Shown here piece after piece: positions 1-6,643 of a DNA stretch of 11,646 nt. The translations under genes and the position numbers were made by a program. The stretch comes from Candidatus Omnitrophota bacterium (GTDB lineage: Bacteria > Ratteibacteria > UBA8468 > MWAK01). The notes beneath the pieces were generated by a model. The model was not told the origin of the DNA. It searched no databases and saw only the letters and a list, made by a program, of their open reading frames with translations. The DNA is taken from the NCBI GenBank assembly GCA_026387085.1, contig JAPLMK010000039.1, positions 1-11,646 on the forward strand. Reading direction: 5' to 3'. The stretch's first letter is position 1. Each line of letters starts with the position of its first letter.

Positions 1-488
1 AAGAGGGTGAAGATAATTACGTTGACCAGGATTATCAGGAAGGAAATCAGGTAACCGCCGCCGTAAGAAGCAAGTGAGAGGAGCGCTGTTTTTTGGTGTT
101 GCGTCACCGCCAAACTAAACCAGGGGAACCCGGTTAAAAGGTTACCGACAAGGAACTCCAGGATAACACCGACGGAAGCAACCCACAATTCGTAAAATTT
201 AGCTGAAGTCCGGCCAACCAGGAAGAAGAAAATTGCCGGATAAAGGGAAAAATAGAGCACCCCGCAGAACCACCCGATTCCGGAAAGACGGGCAACCCAG
301 AAAAGACTGAATCCAAAAAAAGCCAAACCCCAGATGTATCCGGACCAGAAAGGATATTCGCGGCGAGCCAGAAAAAAGACGGGAACCAGACCAAACCATG
401 CCAGATATGACTGGTTAAAAGGCGGGTAGACAAAGAGGAAGAGGGCTCCGGCCAGAAAAGACCAGATTGCAACAATAAGCCTTCTCAA
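1..488 (-). CDS. lnt: Apolipoprotein N-acyltransferase, N-terminal part (runs off window)
   Basis: Lnt N-acylates the N-terminal cysteine of lipoproteins in the inner membrane, the last step of lipoprotein maturation in diderms. The frame is open from a TTG at 488 to the window edge, giving about 162 residues; there is no ATG, so an ATG-only search misses it. An AGAGG ribosome binding site sits 6 nt upstream of the TTG, and the start follows the panD stop by 3 nt. The translation is strongly hydrophobic, with several membrane segments. It carries family-like stretches: LAWFGLVPVFFLARR near residue 28, FFGFSLFWVARLSGIG near 55, ASVGVILEFLVGNLLTGFPW near 107 and GGGYLISFLIILVN near 144. The C-terminal nitrilase-like catalytic domain (Glu-Lys-Cys) lies outside the window, so activity cannot be judged. 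Family identification is from remembered conserved motifs. Confidence 0.87.
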   Translation of the reverse strand, partial: MRRLIVAIWSFLAGALFLFVYPPFNQSYLAWFGLVPVFFLARREYPFWSGYIWGLAFFGFSLFWVARLSGIGWFCGVLYFSLYPAIFFFLVGRTSAKFYELWVASVGVILEFLVGNLLTGFPWFSLAVTQHQKTALLSLASYGGGYLISFLIILVNVIIFTL

Positions 489-491
489 AAA

Positions 492-848
492 TTACCTCTG
501 CTTGATTATTTTATTCTTATCGTTGGTAATAACAACCAGGGGTTTAGCGCTTCTTTTTTCACCTTCGGAAAAGAGCGCGGTAGAAAGAACGATTATCCGG
601 TCACCGACTTGAAACCAGCGTGCCGCGGCCCCATTCAAACAAACTTCACCCTGATTAGATTTACCGGGGATATAATAGGTCTCAATCCGCATGCCGTTGG
701 CCAGGTTCAACACCTGAACCATTTCGTACGGCTGCACATCCGCTTTTTCCGCCAGAGCTGAATCAATCGTAATACTGCCCTGATAATTAATGTCGGTCTT
801 GGTAACTACCAGACCCTGAATCTTGGATTTACAGAAAAGACGCAGCAT
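492..848 (-). CDS. panD: Aspartate 1-decarboxylase (pyruvoyl-dependent)
   Basis: PanD converts L-aspartate to beta-alanine for pantothenate and CoA synthesis in the cytoplasm. The proenzyme self-cleaves between Gly24 and Ser25 to create a pyruvoyl cofactor. All landmarks fall at the classical positions: Lys9, Tyr22, Gly24-Ser25 (YQGSITID), Arg54, Tyr58 and Asn72 in the NGAAAR motif. The 118-aa length is normal for the family. The ATG shares one base with the stop of the upstream NifU-like gene (TGATG), and lnt starts 3 nt after the panD stop, which suggests translational coupling along one operon. No panB or panC is visible here, so panD is separated from the rest of its pathway. Confidence 0.95.
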   Translation of the reverse strand: MLRLFCKSKIQGLVVTKTDINYQGSITIDSALAEKADVQPYEMVQVLNLANGMRIETYYIPGKSNQGEVCLNGAAARWFQVGDRIIVLSTALFSEGEKRSAKPLVVITNDKNKIIKQR

Positions 849-1069
849 CAGGCCATCTCCACGGACTTAACCTCAGGAACTTTATCCTTAACCATCTTTT
901 CCACCCGCATCTTCAGGGTGTAGGTAGCAAAAGGACAGTGACCGCAGGCGCCAACCAGCCGGACTTTAACAACACCGTCTTCCGTTACATCCACCAGCTC
1001 CACATCTCCGCCGTCTGCCTGCAAGATTTTGCGCACTTCATTAAGAGCGCTCTCTACTTTTTCTTTCAT
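848..1069 (-). CDS. NifU C-terminal-domain Fe-S cluster scaffold/carrier
   Basis: This 73-aa stand-alone NifU C-terminal (Nfu-type) domain carries the CxxC motif that holds an Fe-S cluster between subunits and passes it to apoproteins. The sequence shows an ILQADGGDVELVDV segment (residues 15-28) and GACGHCPFAT (40-49), with Cys42 and Cys45 as likely cluster ligands. The family more often has CGSCP or CGTCP, so the histidine between the cysteines is a small variation. GGAG lies 7 nt before the ATG. It overlaps panD by one base and follows tpiA by 70 bp, a space that holds a short hairpin. Which client protein it serves cannot be read from the sequence. Confidence 0.92.
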   Translation of the reverse strand: MKEKVESALNEVRKILQADGGDVELVDVTEDGVVKVRLVGACGHCPFATYTLKMRVEKMVKDKVPEVKSVEMA

Positions 1070-1094
1070 TTCGCTACTCCCGTATACTGCATGG

Positions 1095-1119
1095 ATTCCC
1101 GCTTACTATCCGCGGGAAT
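1095..1119. repeat. Short palindromic intergenic repeat (8-bp stem)
   Basis: ATTCCCGC (1095-1102) and GCGGGAAT (1112-1119) are perfect inverted arms around a 9-nt loop, between tpiA and the NifU-like gene. Flanking bases (GG before, GACAC after) resemble a very common environmental intergenic repeat. No T-run follows on the minus strand, so it is not a good intrinsic terminator. It could stabilise or process the operon transcript. Confidence 0.7.
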
Positions 1120-1139
1120 GACACATTATTTTTACAATA

Positions 1140-1895
1140 TTAATACTTTATGATTGACAAAAACGAACCGGCCGTGAGACTGGCACCGCCAATCAGGGCG
1201 CCGTCAATGTCCGGCTGAGTCAGGAGGGAAGCGGCGTTCTCGGCCTTTACGCTGCCGCCGTATTGAATTCGCAGGTTTTCGGCTAGTTCTTTGCCGAATT
1301 TAACAGCAACCCATCCCCGGATAAAACGATGCACATCTTGCGCCTGCCCCGGAGTAGCATTTTTGCCGGTTCCAATCGCCCAGACCGGTTCATAAGCAAC
1401 CACCAGCGCCGAAAATACTTCCGGCGAAACATCTTTCAAACCGCCGGCCAGCTGGGTTTCAATCCGTTTCTCGGTAAGATTGGCTTCACGCTCGCTCCAC
1501 ATTTCTCCAACGCAGAGAATTGGTTTTAACCCATTTTTCAAGGCAGCCAGAACTTTTTGATTGACAAAATCATCATCTTCTTTAAAATATTGCCGCCGTT
1601 CCGAATGACCGATAATCACGTAGGTCACGCCAAGTTCTTTCAACATCGGCGCGGAAACCTCACCGGTAAAAGCGCCTTCCTCTTTAGGGTAAAAATTCTG
1701 CGCGCCCAGTCCGATACCGGAACCCCTGACCGCCTCTTCTACCACCGCTAAATCAACAAAAGGGGGGCAAAGAACCACTTCCCGCCCGGAAAGGACTGTC
1801 TGATCCAAGCCGGACCTAATTTCCTGCACCAGGGCTTTTGCCTGAGCCGGCGTCTTGTACATCTTCCAGTTACCCGCGATAATCGGTTTTCTCAT
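1140..1895 (-). CDS. tpiA: Triose-phosphate isomerase
   Basis: TpiA interconverts dihydroxyacetone phosphate and glyceraldehyde 3-phosphate in the cytoplasm. At 251 aa it is a full-length TIM barrel. Visible active-site parts are Asn9 and Lys11 in GNWKM, the electrophile His97 in IIGHSERR, the catalytic base Glu169 in AYEPVWAIGTG, loop 6 just after it, and the phosphate-binding glycines in YGGSV (212-216) and LIGGASL (234-240). The ATG overlaps the pgk stop by 4 bases (ATGA), a typical coupled junction. The protein ends in a short SIIKY tail. Nothing is missing. Confidence 0.97.
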   Translation of the reverse strand: MRKPIIAGNWKMYKTPAQAKALVQEIRSGLDQTVLSGREVVLCPPFVDLAVVEEAVRGSGIGLGAQNFYPKEEGAFTGEVSAPMLKELGVTYVIIGHSERRQYFKEDDDFVNQKVLAALKNGLKPILCVGEMWSEREANLTEKRIETQLAGGLKDVSPEVFSALVVAYEPVWAIGTGKNATPGQAQDVHRFIRGWVAVKFGKELAENLRIQYGGSVKAENAASLLTQPDIDGALIGGASLTAGSFLSIIKY

Positions 1896-3085
1896 ATTTT
1901 ATCCAAAATCGCAATACCGGGCAGTTCCTTCCCTTCCAAAAATTCCAGAGAGGCGCCGCCGCCGGTTGAAATGTGGCTGATTTTATCGGCGACACCGGCT
2001 TTATTTAGAGCCGCAATCGAATCACCGCCGCCAACCACCGTGTAGGCGCTGGAAGCAGCAACCGCCCGGGCAATCGCCATCGTGCCGACCGCAAACTGGT
2101 CAATCTCAAAAACACCTAACGGACCGTTCCAAAATATGGTCCGGGCGCGGCTGATGCAATCGGTATATTCCTTAATCGCCTGGGGCCCGATATCAACCCC
2201 GATCCAACCGGCCGGAACTGTGCCTCGGTCCGTAGTCAGATACTTGGCGTCCGGCGCAATCTTATCGGCAATCACGTGGTCCAACGGCGTGTGAAAATCA
2301 TAAAGGTGCAGTTCATAGGTCTTCTTGATAATCTCTTTGGCCAGCGGAACCCGCTCTTCATCCACCAAAGAAGCGCCTACCGGCCAGTTCTTCGCCTTAA
2401 CAAAAGTATACGCCAATCCCCCGCCGGTAATTACGATATCAACCATGGGCAAAAGATGCTCAATGATGCCAATCTTATCCGAAACTTTGGCTCCCCCGAG
2501 AATCAGGAGGAACGGTTTTTCCGGATTATCCAGAAGTTTACTTAGCGCTTCAACCTCTTTTTTGAGCAGGAAACCGGAAACTGCCGGTTTTAAAATCGCC
2601 GGAACACCGCAAGTTGAGGCATGAGCCCGGTGGCTGGTTCCAAACGCGTCGTTGACATAAATTTCGGCCAGAGCGGCTAATTGTCGGGAAAAGTCCGGAT
2701 CATTCTTTTCTTCTTCAGGATAAAAACGCAGATTTTCCAGCAAAATAACATCTCCATTCTTCAAATTACCGACCAGTTTCTCCACCTCCGGTCCGATACA
2801 ATCAGTCGCCATTGCTACTTCTTTCTGAATAAGGCCGGAAAGATGCGCGGCTATCGGAGACAGCGACATCTCCAAAACTTTTTTTCCTTTGGGCCGGCCC
2901 AGATGTGAAGCAAGAATGAGCCGGCATCCCTTTCCCAGAAGATACTTAATGGTCGGCAGAGAAGCGGTAATACGCGTATCATCGGTTATCCTGCCACCGG
3001 CCATCGGCACGTTAAAATCCACCCGTAAAAAAATACGTTTACCGCTTATGTCTCCTAAATCCTCAACTCCCATAACCCGTGCCAT
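1892..3085 (-). CDS. pgk: Phosphoglycerate kinase
   Basis: Pgk transfers phosphate between 1,3-bisphosphoglycerate and ADP. I place the start at the ATG at 3085, giving 397 aa, the family's usual size. The protein then begins MARVMGVEDL and reaches the substrate motif RVDFNVP at residues 21-27. GGGGGA lies 5 nt upstream of this ATG. A longer open frame back to 3214 adds 43 Cys/Arg-rich residues, but these come from the intergenic repeat element and are not Pgk-like. Other motifs are ASHLGRPKG near 59, DAFGTSHRAHAST, VVGGGDSIAALNKAG and the C-terminal ISTGGGASLEFLEG. It overlaps tpiA by 4 bases downstream. Confidence 0.96.
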   Translation of the reverse strand: MARVMGVEDLGDISGKRIFLRVDFNVPMAGGRITDDTRITASLPTIKYLLGKGCRLILASHLGRPKGKKVLEMSLSPIAAHLSGLIQKEVAMATDCIGPEVEKLVGNLKNGDVILLENLRFYPEEEKNDPDFSRQLAALAEIYVNDAFGTSHRAHASTCGVPAILKPAVSGFLLKKEVEALSKLLDNPEKPFLLILGGAKVSDKIGIIEHLLPMVDIVITGGGLAYTFVKAKNWPVGASLVDEERVPLAKEIIKKTYELHLYDFHTPLDHVIADKIAPDAKYLTTDRGTVPAGWIGVDIGPQAIKEYTDCISRARTIFWNGPLGVFEIDQFAVGTMAIARAVAASSAYTVVGGGDSIAALNKAGVADKISHISTGGGASLEFLEGKELPGIAILDKI

Positions 3086-3098
3086 AAATATCCCCCAG

Positions 3099-3214
3099 TT
3101 GTCATTGCGAAGCCGAAAGCCGCGGCAATCGCATATCCCTTCATTACAACAGGATTGCTTCTCGCCAGAGTGCGTCGCAGTCTGACAACGTCGCTTCGCT
3201 TCTCGCAATGACAA
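3099..3214. repeat. 116-bp palindromic element with perfect 12-bp terminal inverted repeats
   Basis: TTGTCATTGCGA at 3099-3110 is the exact reverse complement of TCGCAATGACAA at 3203-3214. The interior holds related sub-arms (GAAGC and GCAATC motifs on both sides). The element fills nearly all of the gap-pgk spacer, ending 1 base before the gap stop codon and 13 bases before the pgk start. It has no credible coding capacity. The layout fits a MITE-like or REP-like non-autonomous element, and the ends resemble a widespread environmental repeat I remember, not checked. Confidence 0.8.
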
Positions 3215-3215
3215 T

Positions 3216-4223
3216 TTACATTCGCTCGGTGATGTACTTAACCAGGTCTACCACCCGGCTGGAATAGGCCCACTCATTATCATACCAGGCCATCACTTTC
3301 ACCAGGTTACCGTCTACCACCGAAGTTGACATCCCGTCTACAATTGAAGACTTTTCGTTGCCGTTAAAATCCTTGGAAACCAACGGCTCTTCGGTGTAAT
3401 CCAGATAAGCGCCCAGGGAACCGGCAACCGCTTTCTTGAATGCCGCGTTAACCTCATCCTTAGTGGTCGCTTTTTCCGTTATTACTACCAGGTCAACCAG
3501 GGAGACGTTTGGCGTAGGCACCCGGATTGACAAGCCGTCCATCTTGCCCTTCAACGCCGGAATAACCAGTCCGATCGCCTTGGCGGCTCCGGTAGTAGTT
3601 GGAATCATAGAAACCGCAGCAGCTCTGGCGCGGCGCAAATCTTTGTGGGGAAAATCAAGAATCACCTGGTCGTTGGTGTAGGAATGGATAGTGGTCATCA
3701 GACCCTTTTGGATGCCGAAATTCTCAATCAGCACCTTAGCCACCGGACCCAGGCAGTTGGTAGTACAAGAAGCGTTGGAAATAATCTTATGCTGAGACGC
3801 GTTATACATTTCTTCGTTTACGCCCATCACGATAGTTACGTCCTCGCCTTTAGCCGGCGCGGAGATGATTACCTTTTTGGCTCCGGCGGTCAAATGGGCG
3901 CTGGCCTTGGCCGCTTCCGTAAAATGCCCGGTTGACTCGACCACGATGTCTACTCCCAAATCTTTCCTGGGCAGGGCAGCCGGGTCTTTTTCCGAAAACA
4001 CTTTAATCTCTTTTCCGTTAATTACCAGGGCTTTATCTTTACCTTCCACCGTTCCCGGATAAACCCCGAAGGTGGAATCATACTTGAAAAGATGCGCCAG
4101 AGTTTTACTGTCGGTAAGATCGTTAACCGCCACAAACTCTATCCCGGGGAAATTCTTTCCCAGGGCCGCCTTAAAAACCAGCCTCCCGATCCTGCCGAAA
4201 CCATTTACGCCGACTCTTACCAT
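3216..4223 (-). CDS. gap: Glyceraldehyde-3-phosphate dehydrogenase, type I
   Basis: This enzyme oxidises and phosphorylates glyceraldehyde 3-phosphate to 1,3-bisphosphoglycerate, which Pgk then uses. It is 335 aa, full length. The N-terminal Rossmann motif is VGVNGFGRIGR (4-14). Asp35 in VNDL points to NAD rather than NADP. The catalytic Cys153 lies in SNASCTTNCLGP and His180 in TTIHSYTND. The C-terminal WYDNEW signature is at 313-318. An AGGAGG ribosome binding site precedes the ATG by about 6 nt. It is the first gene of the glycolytic operon, behind a consensus promoter; the spacer to pgk contains a 116-bp repeat. Confidence 0.97.
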   Translation of the reverse strand: MVRVGVNGFGRIGRLVFKAALGKNFPGIEFVAVNDLTDSKTLAHLFKYDSTFGVYPGTVEGKDKALVINGKEIKVFSEKDPAALPRKDLGVDIVVESTGHFTEAAKASAHLTAGAKKVIISAPAKGEDVTIVMGVNEEMYNASQHKIISNASCTTNCLGPVAKVLIENFGIQKGLMTTIHSYTNDQVILDFPHKDLRRARAAAVSMIPTTTGAAKAIGLVIPALKGKMDGLSIRVPTPNVSLVDLVVITEKATTKDEVNAAFKKAVAGSLGAYLDYTEEPLVSKDFNGNEKSSIVDGMSTSVVDGNLVKVMAWYDNEWAYSSRVVDLVKYITERM

Positions 4224-4238
4224 GCAATCCTCCTGTTG

Positions 4239-4248
4239 TTGGGCCCAA
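4239..4248. promoter_or_regulatory. 10-bp palindrome in gap leader
   Basis: TTGGGCCCAA is a perfect palindrome in the untranslated leader of gap, just upstream of its ribosome binding site. It could be an operator, but it is short and could be chance. Confidence 0.2.
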
Positions 4249-4270
4249 ATTTTTTAATTTTTAAATAGAT

Positions 4271-4300
4271 ATTATATGAAATATAGGCGTTAAGTGTCAA
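4271..4300 (-). promoter_or_regulatory. Sigma-70 type promoter of the gap operon
   Basis: On the minus strand TTGACA (4300-4295) and TATAAT (4276-4271) are both perfect consensus hexamers, separated by 18 bp. Transcription should start near 4264, leaving a leader of about 40 nt before the gap ATG. The position right after comF and before gap makes this the natural promoter of the gap-pgk-tpiA-nifU-panD-lnt set. Confidence 0.8.
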
Positions 4301-4335
4301 ACAAAAAACACCCGCGCTTGCGCTGTTTGCTCCCA

Positions 4336-4968
4336 TCAATCCCGGGCCAGCGTAAGACCGTAAACTTCCTCCGCCCCGGATGCAAGAAGACGGTTCCGGC
4401 AGGCAGAAAGTGTGGCGCCGGTAGTCAAAACATCATCCACCAAAAGACAGCGCCGCCCTTTCAATATCACATCTTTTCGAACCTGAAAAGCACCGGCAAC
4501 ATTGGCCCGGCGCTCTTTGCCGGAAAGACCGGTCTGGGAAGGCGTATTCCGGCAACGAATCAAAAGTTGGTTTAGAACAGGCAAGGAAAAGCAAGCGGCT
4601 ATCTCGCAACCGAGCAGTTCCGACTGGTTAAAGTTTCGCTCCCGGAACCGGGTTGGATGAAGCGGCACCGGAACAATACAATCAATCCGTTCGTTAAGTT
4701 TACGGCGGCGGCATAATTCAATCAGGAATTCTGCCAGGTACGGAGCCAGAAAAACCTCTCCGCGATACTTAAAGCGATGGATGGCGGTTACAATCGGCTC
4801 CCGGTAGCGCACGGCGCTGAAAAGATAAGGAACCGCAGTTACCGTTAACGGTTCAATCCGGGCGTAACATCCGGCACAAAAAATTCCGGGCGGGATTTTT
4901 TTCCCGCAGGCACAACAGCCGTAAGGATAAAAAAGGTCAAGAACTCCCTGCCCTAAAGTTTTAAACAT
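4336..4968 (-). CDS. ComF-family phosphoribosyltransferase-like protein
   Basis: ComF-family proteins have an N-terminal zinc finger and a phosphoribosyltransferase-like fold. In naturally competent bacteria they support DNA uptake; elsewhere their role is unclear. Here 210 aa show a four-cysteine finger (Cys18, Cys21, Cys31, Cys34), the segment VPVPLHPTRFRERNFNQSELL (99-119), QTGLSGKERRANVAGAF near 145-161, and the PRPP-binding motif LLVDDVLTTGAT (175-186). There is no convincing ribosome binding site right before the ATG, and no alternative start lies just upstream in frame. It follows trxB after a 73-bp spacer containing a hairpin repeat. No other competence genes are visible, so I do not assign the comF symbol firmly. 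Confidence 0.9.
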   Translation of the reverse strand: MFKTLGQGVLDLFYPYGCCACGKKIPPGIFCAGCYARIEPLTVTAVPYLFSAVRYREPIVTAIHRFKYRGEVFLAPYLAEFLIELCRRRKLNERIDCIVPVPLHPTRFRERNFNQSELLGCEIAACFSLPVLNQLLIRCRNTPSQTGLSGKERRANVAGAFQVRKDVILKGRRCLLVDDVLTTGATLSACRNRLLASGAEEVYGLTLARD

Positions 4969-4986
4969 AAAATGTTCGTTGCAAAA

Positions 4987-5021
4987 CCCCTCACCTTCGT
5001 CCTCTCCCCAACGGGGAGAGG
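4987..5021. repeat. 35-bp hairpin repeat, copy 1
   Basis: CCTCTCCCC (5001-5009) and GGGGAGAGG (5013-5021) form a perfect 9-bp stem around a 3-nt loop, preceded by CCCCTCACC. It matches copy 2 at 10577-10611 in 28 of 35 positions, in the same orientation, with both stem arms identical. It lies between trxB and comF. No T-run follows on the minus strand, so it is not a standard terminator. Confidence 0.8.
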
Positions 5022-5041
5022 GTAAATGTGAAGAATTACAA

Positions 5042-5953
5042 TTACAGTTTCTCTAAATAGTGTTGGGCGGAAGATACCGCCAGCGCGCCTTCGGCGCAAG
5101 CGGTCACCACCGGGCGTAAAGCTTTTGCACGACAATCACCTCCGGCGAACAATCCGGTAAGAGCGGTCTCCATCGTTTCATCCGTAACAATATGCCCCCG
5201 GTCCGTAATCTTAACCCCCGCCGGCAAAAATCGGGTGCTGGGCTGGAAGCCGGCAAAGATGAATACTCCGTCAACCGGAAAAGATGTTTCTGAACCAGTT
5301 TTCAGATTTTTTAATTGGACACCGGAAACTTTATCCGCACCCGTAATTTGCAATAAAATACTATTTCCGATAACCTCCACCTTGCTTTCAGCAAGAAGTT
5401 TATCTTTTAACTCCGGGCCGACCGCCAGCGTTTCACCCTTATGAAACAAAACCACCTTGGTTGCGAATCGGGTCAAAAAAAGCGCTTCCTGAATTACGGA
5501 GGCGCCGCTTCCCACCACCGCCACTACCCGGTTCCGAAAAAAAGGACCGTCGCAAACAGCACAATAGGAGACGCCTTTTCCAACCAACTCTGTCTCTCCC
5601 GGAATATTTAGCTTACGGGGCTGACTGCCGGAAGCAACAATAACCGTCTTTGCCTGATATTCTTCCCCGGCAATAACCGCGAACATCCCCTCCCCTTCCT
5701 TCCGAAGGCCGGTTACCTGTCCGCTGATAATCCGGGCGCCGGCTTTTTCCGCCTGCTCCCGCATCTTTCCGGCTAATTCCGGTCCGCTAACCCCGCCCGG
5801 AAAACCGGGATAGTTTTCAATCAAACCGGCCCAGGCAAGCTGGCCGCCCGGAATCAGCCCTTCCAGAATTACAAAATCCAATCTTCGCCTGGCTGCATAA
5901 ATACCGGCGGTCAAACCCGCCGGACCAGCGCCGATAATCATTAAATCGTACAT
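5042..5953 (-). CDS. trxB: Thioredoxin reductase-like flavoprotein with atypical NAD(P)H site
   Basis: This FAD-dependent, low-molecular-weight thioredoxin reductase family protein is 303 aa, slightly short for the family. It has the N-terminal FAD motif GAGPAG (8-13), a redox-active CAVC (131-134; CATC is usual) followed by DG, and the C-terminal FAD motif LFAGGD (268-273). The second nucleotide site differs: GSGASVIQEA (148-157) replaces the usual GGGxxAxxEA. The arginine motif HRRxxxR, which binds the 2'-phosphate of NADPH, is replaced by HKGETLA (171-177). The fold and dithiol are thus kept, but NADPH use is doubtful; NADH or ferredoxin is possible. A GGAGGA site precedes the ATG by 6 nt. 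yggS ends 15 bases upstream, suggesting cotranscription. Confidence 0.9.
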   Translation of the reverse strand: MYDLMIIGAGPAGLTAGIYAARRRLDFVILEGLIPGGQLAWAGLIENYPGFPGGVSGPELAGKMREQAEKAGARIISGQVTGLRKEGEGMFAVIAGEEYQAKTVIVASGSQPRKLNIPGETELVGKGVSYCAVCDGPFFRNRVVAVVGSGASVIQEALFLTRFATKVVLFHKGETLAVGPELKDKLLAESKVEVIGNSILLQITGADKVSGVQLKNLKTGSETSFPVDGVFIFAGFQPSTRFLPAGVKITDRGHIVTDETMETALTGLFAGGDCRAKALRPVVTACAEGALAVSSAQHYLEKL

Positions 5954-5968
5954 CAGTCTTCCTCCAAA

Positions 5969-6634
5969 TTAAGTACGCGTAATCCGGGGGCCGAAAATTC
6001 CGGTGCCGATACGCACCAGATTGGCGCCTTCCTCAATAGCCACCCGGTAGGAATCACTCATCCCCATCGAAAGATAGCGCATCTCCGCCTTCAATGAAGC
6101 AGAACTTTTAAGACCCTCCCACAAAAGACGGATCTCCTTAAAATACGGCCTCAAATCATCCGGATGGCTGCAAGCCGGCCCCATCGTCATCAAACCCATA
6201 ACCCGTACATTGGAAAGTTCGGATATTTTCGAGAAAAGCAACTCCACTTCTTCCGGCATCACGCCAAACTTCTGCGGTTCCCGTCCGCTGTTTACTTCCA
6301 TAAAAATTTCCATTGTCTTATTAATGGCTCTGCTGCGTCGGTTAATTTCCGCCGCTAACTCCAGGGAATCAACCGTCTCAATCAGGTCAAAGAGCGTCAC
6401 CGCTTTTTTTACCTTATTCTTCTGGAGATGGCCGATAAAATGCCAGGAGACCCTACAACCAACTACTTGAAAATGGGCCTCAGCATCCTGAAGGTAGTTC
6501 TCGCCGATAATTCTGACACCGGCTTCCGCTGCCTCCAGAACTTCCTCCGGGCTCCGGCTCTTGGCCGCGGCAACTAATCCGCAACCAGGGGGCAATTCTT
6601 TCAGAATGTCCCTTACCTTATCCCCGATTTTCAT
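5969..6634 (-). CDS. YggS/PROSC-family pyridoxal phosphate homeostasis protein
   Basis: This family binds PLP on a lysine of an alanine-racemase-like barrel and keeps the free PLP pool and amino-acid metabolism balanced; no enzymatic reaction is established. The 221 aa show VAAAKSR (21-27) with probable PLP lysine Lys25, GENYLQDA (44-51), WHFIGHLQKNK (64-74), VNSGREPQKFGV near 114-125, and the C-terminal signature LSMGMSDSYRVAIEEGA (188-204), then VRIGTGIFG. The usual AVSKT or AVTKT around the lysine reads AAAKS here, a mild variation. It starts 9 bases after the radical SAM gene ends and is followed by trxB after 15 bases. GGAG lies only 2 nt before the ATG, so the start may depend on coupling. 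Confidence 0.93.
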   Translation of the reverse strand: MKIGDKVRDILKELPPGCGLVAAAKSRSPEEVLEAAEAGVRIIGENYLQDAEAHFQVVGCRVSWHFIGHLQKNKVKKAVTLFDLIETVDSLELAAEINRRSRAINKTMEIFMEVNSGREPQKFGVMPEEVELLFSKISELSNVRVMGLMTMGPACSHPDDLRPYFKEIRLLWEGLKSSASLKAEMRYLSMGMSDSYRVAIEEGANLVRIGTGIFGPRITRT

Positions 6635-6643
6635 ATCTCCGCT

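Noticed and set aside
134..475. 113-aa minus-strand ORF in another frame over the lnt region
   Set aside because: It is out of frame with the Lnt-like translation and has no family signals; the TTG-initiated frame from 488 matches Lnt motifs.
3086..3214. 43-codon N-terminal extension of pgk
   Set aside because: It is translated repeat sequence, has no Pgk similarity, and a good ribosome binding site supports the ATG at 3085.
4301..4335. Possible intrinsic terminator after comF (GCGC-rich arms followed by six Ts on the minus strand)
   Set aside because: The arms pair only imperfectly with either a 2-nt loop or a short 3-bp stem; not strong enough to call.
4953..5135. 60-aa minus-strand ORF between comF and trxB
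   Set aside because: It overlaps the trxB end in another frame and runs through the hairpin repeat; no ribosome binding site or recognisable motif.
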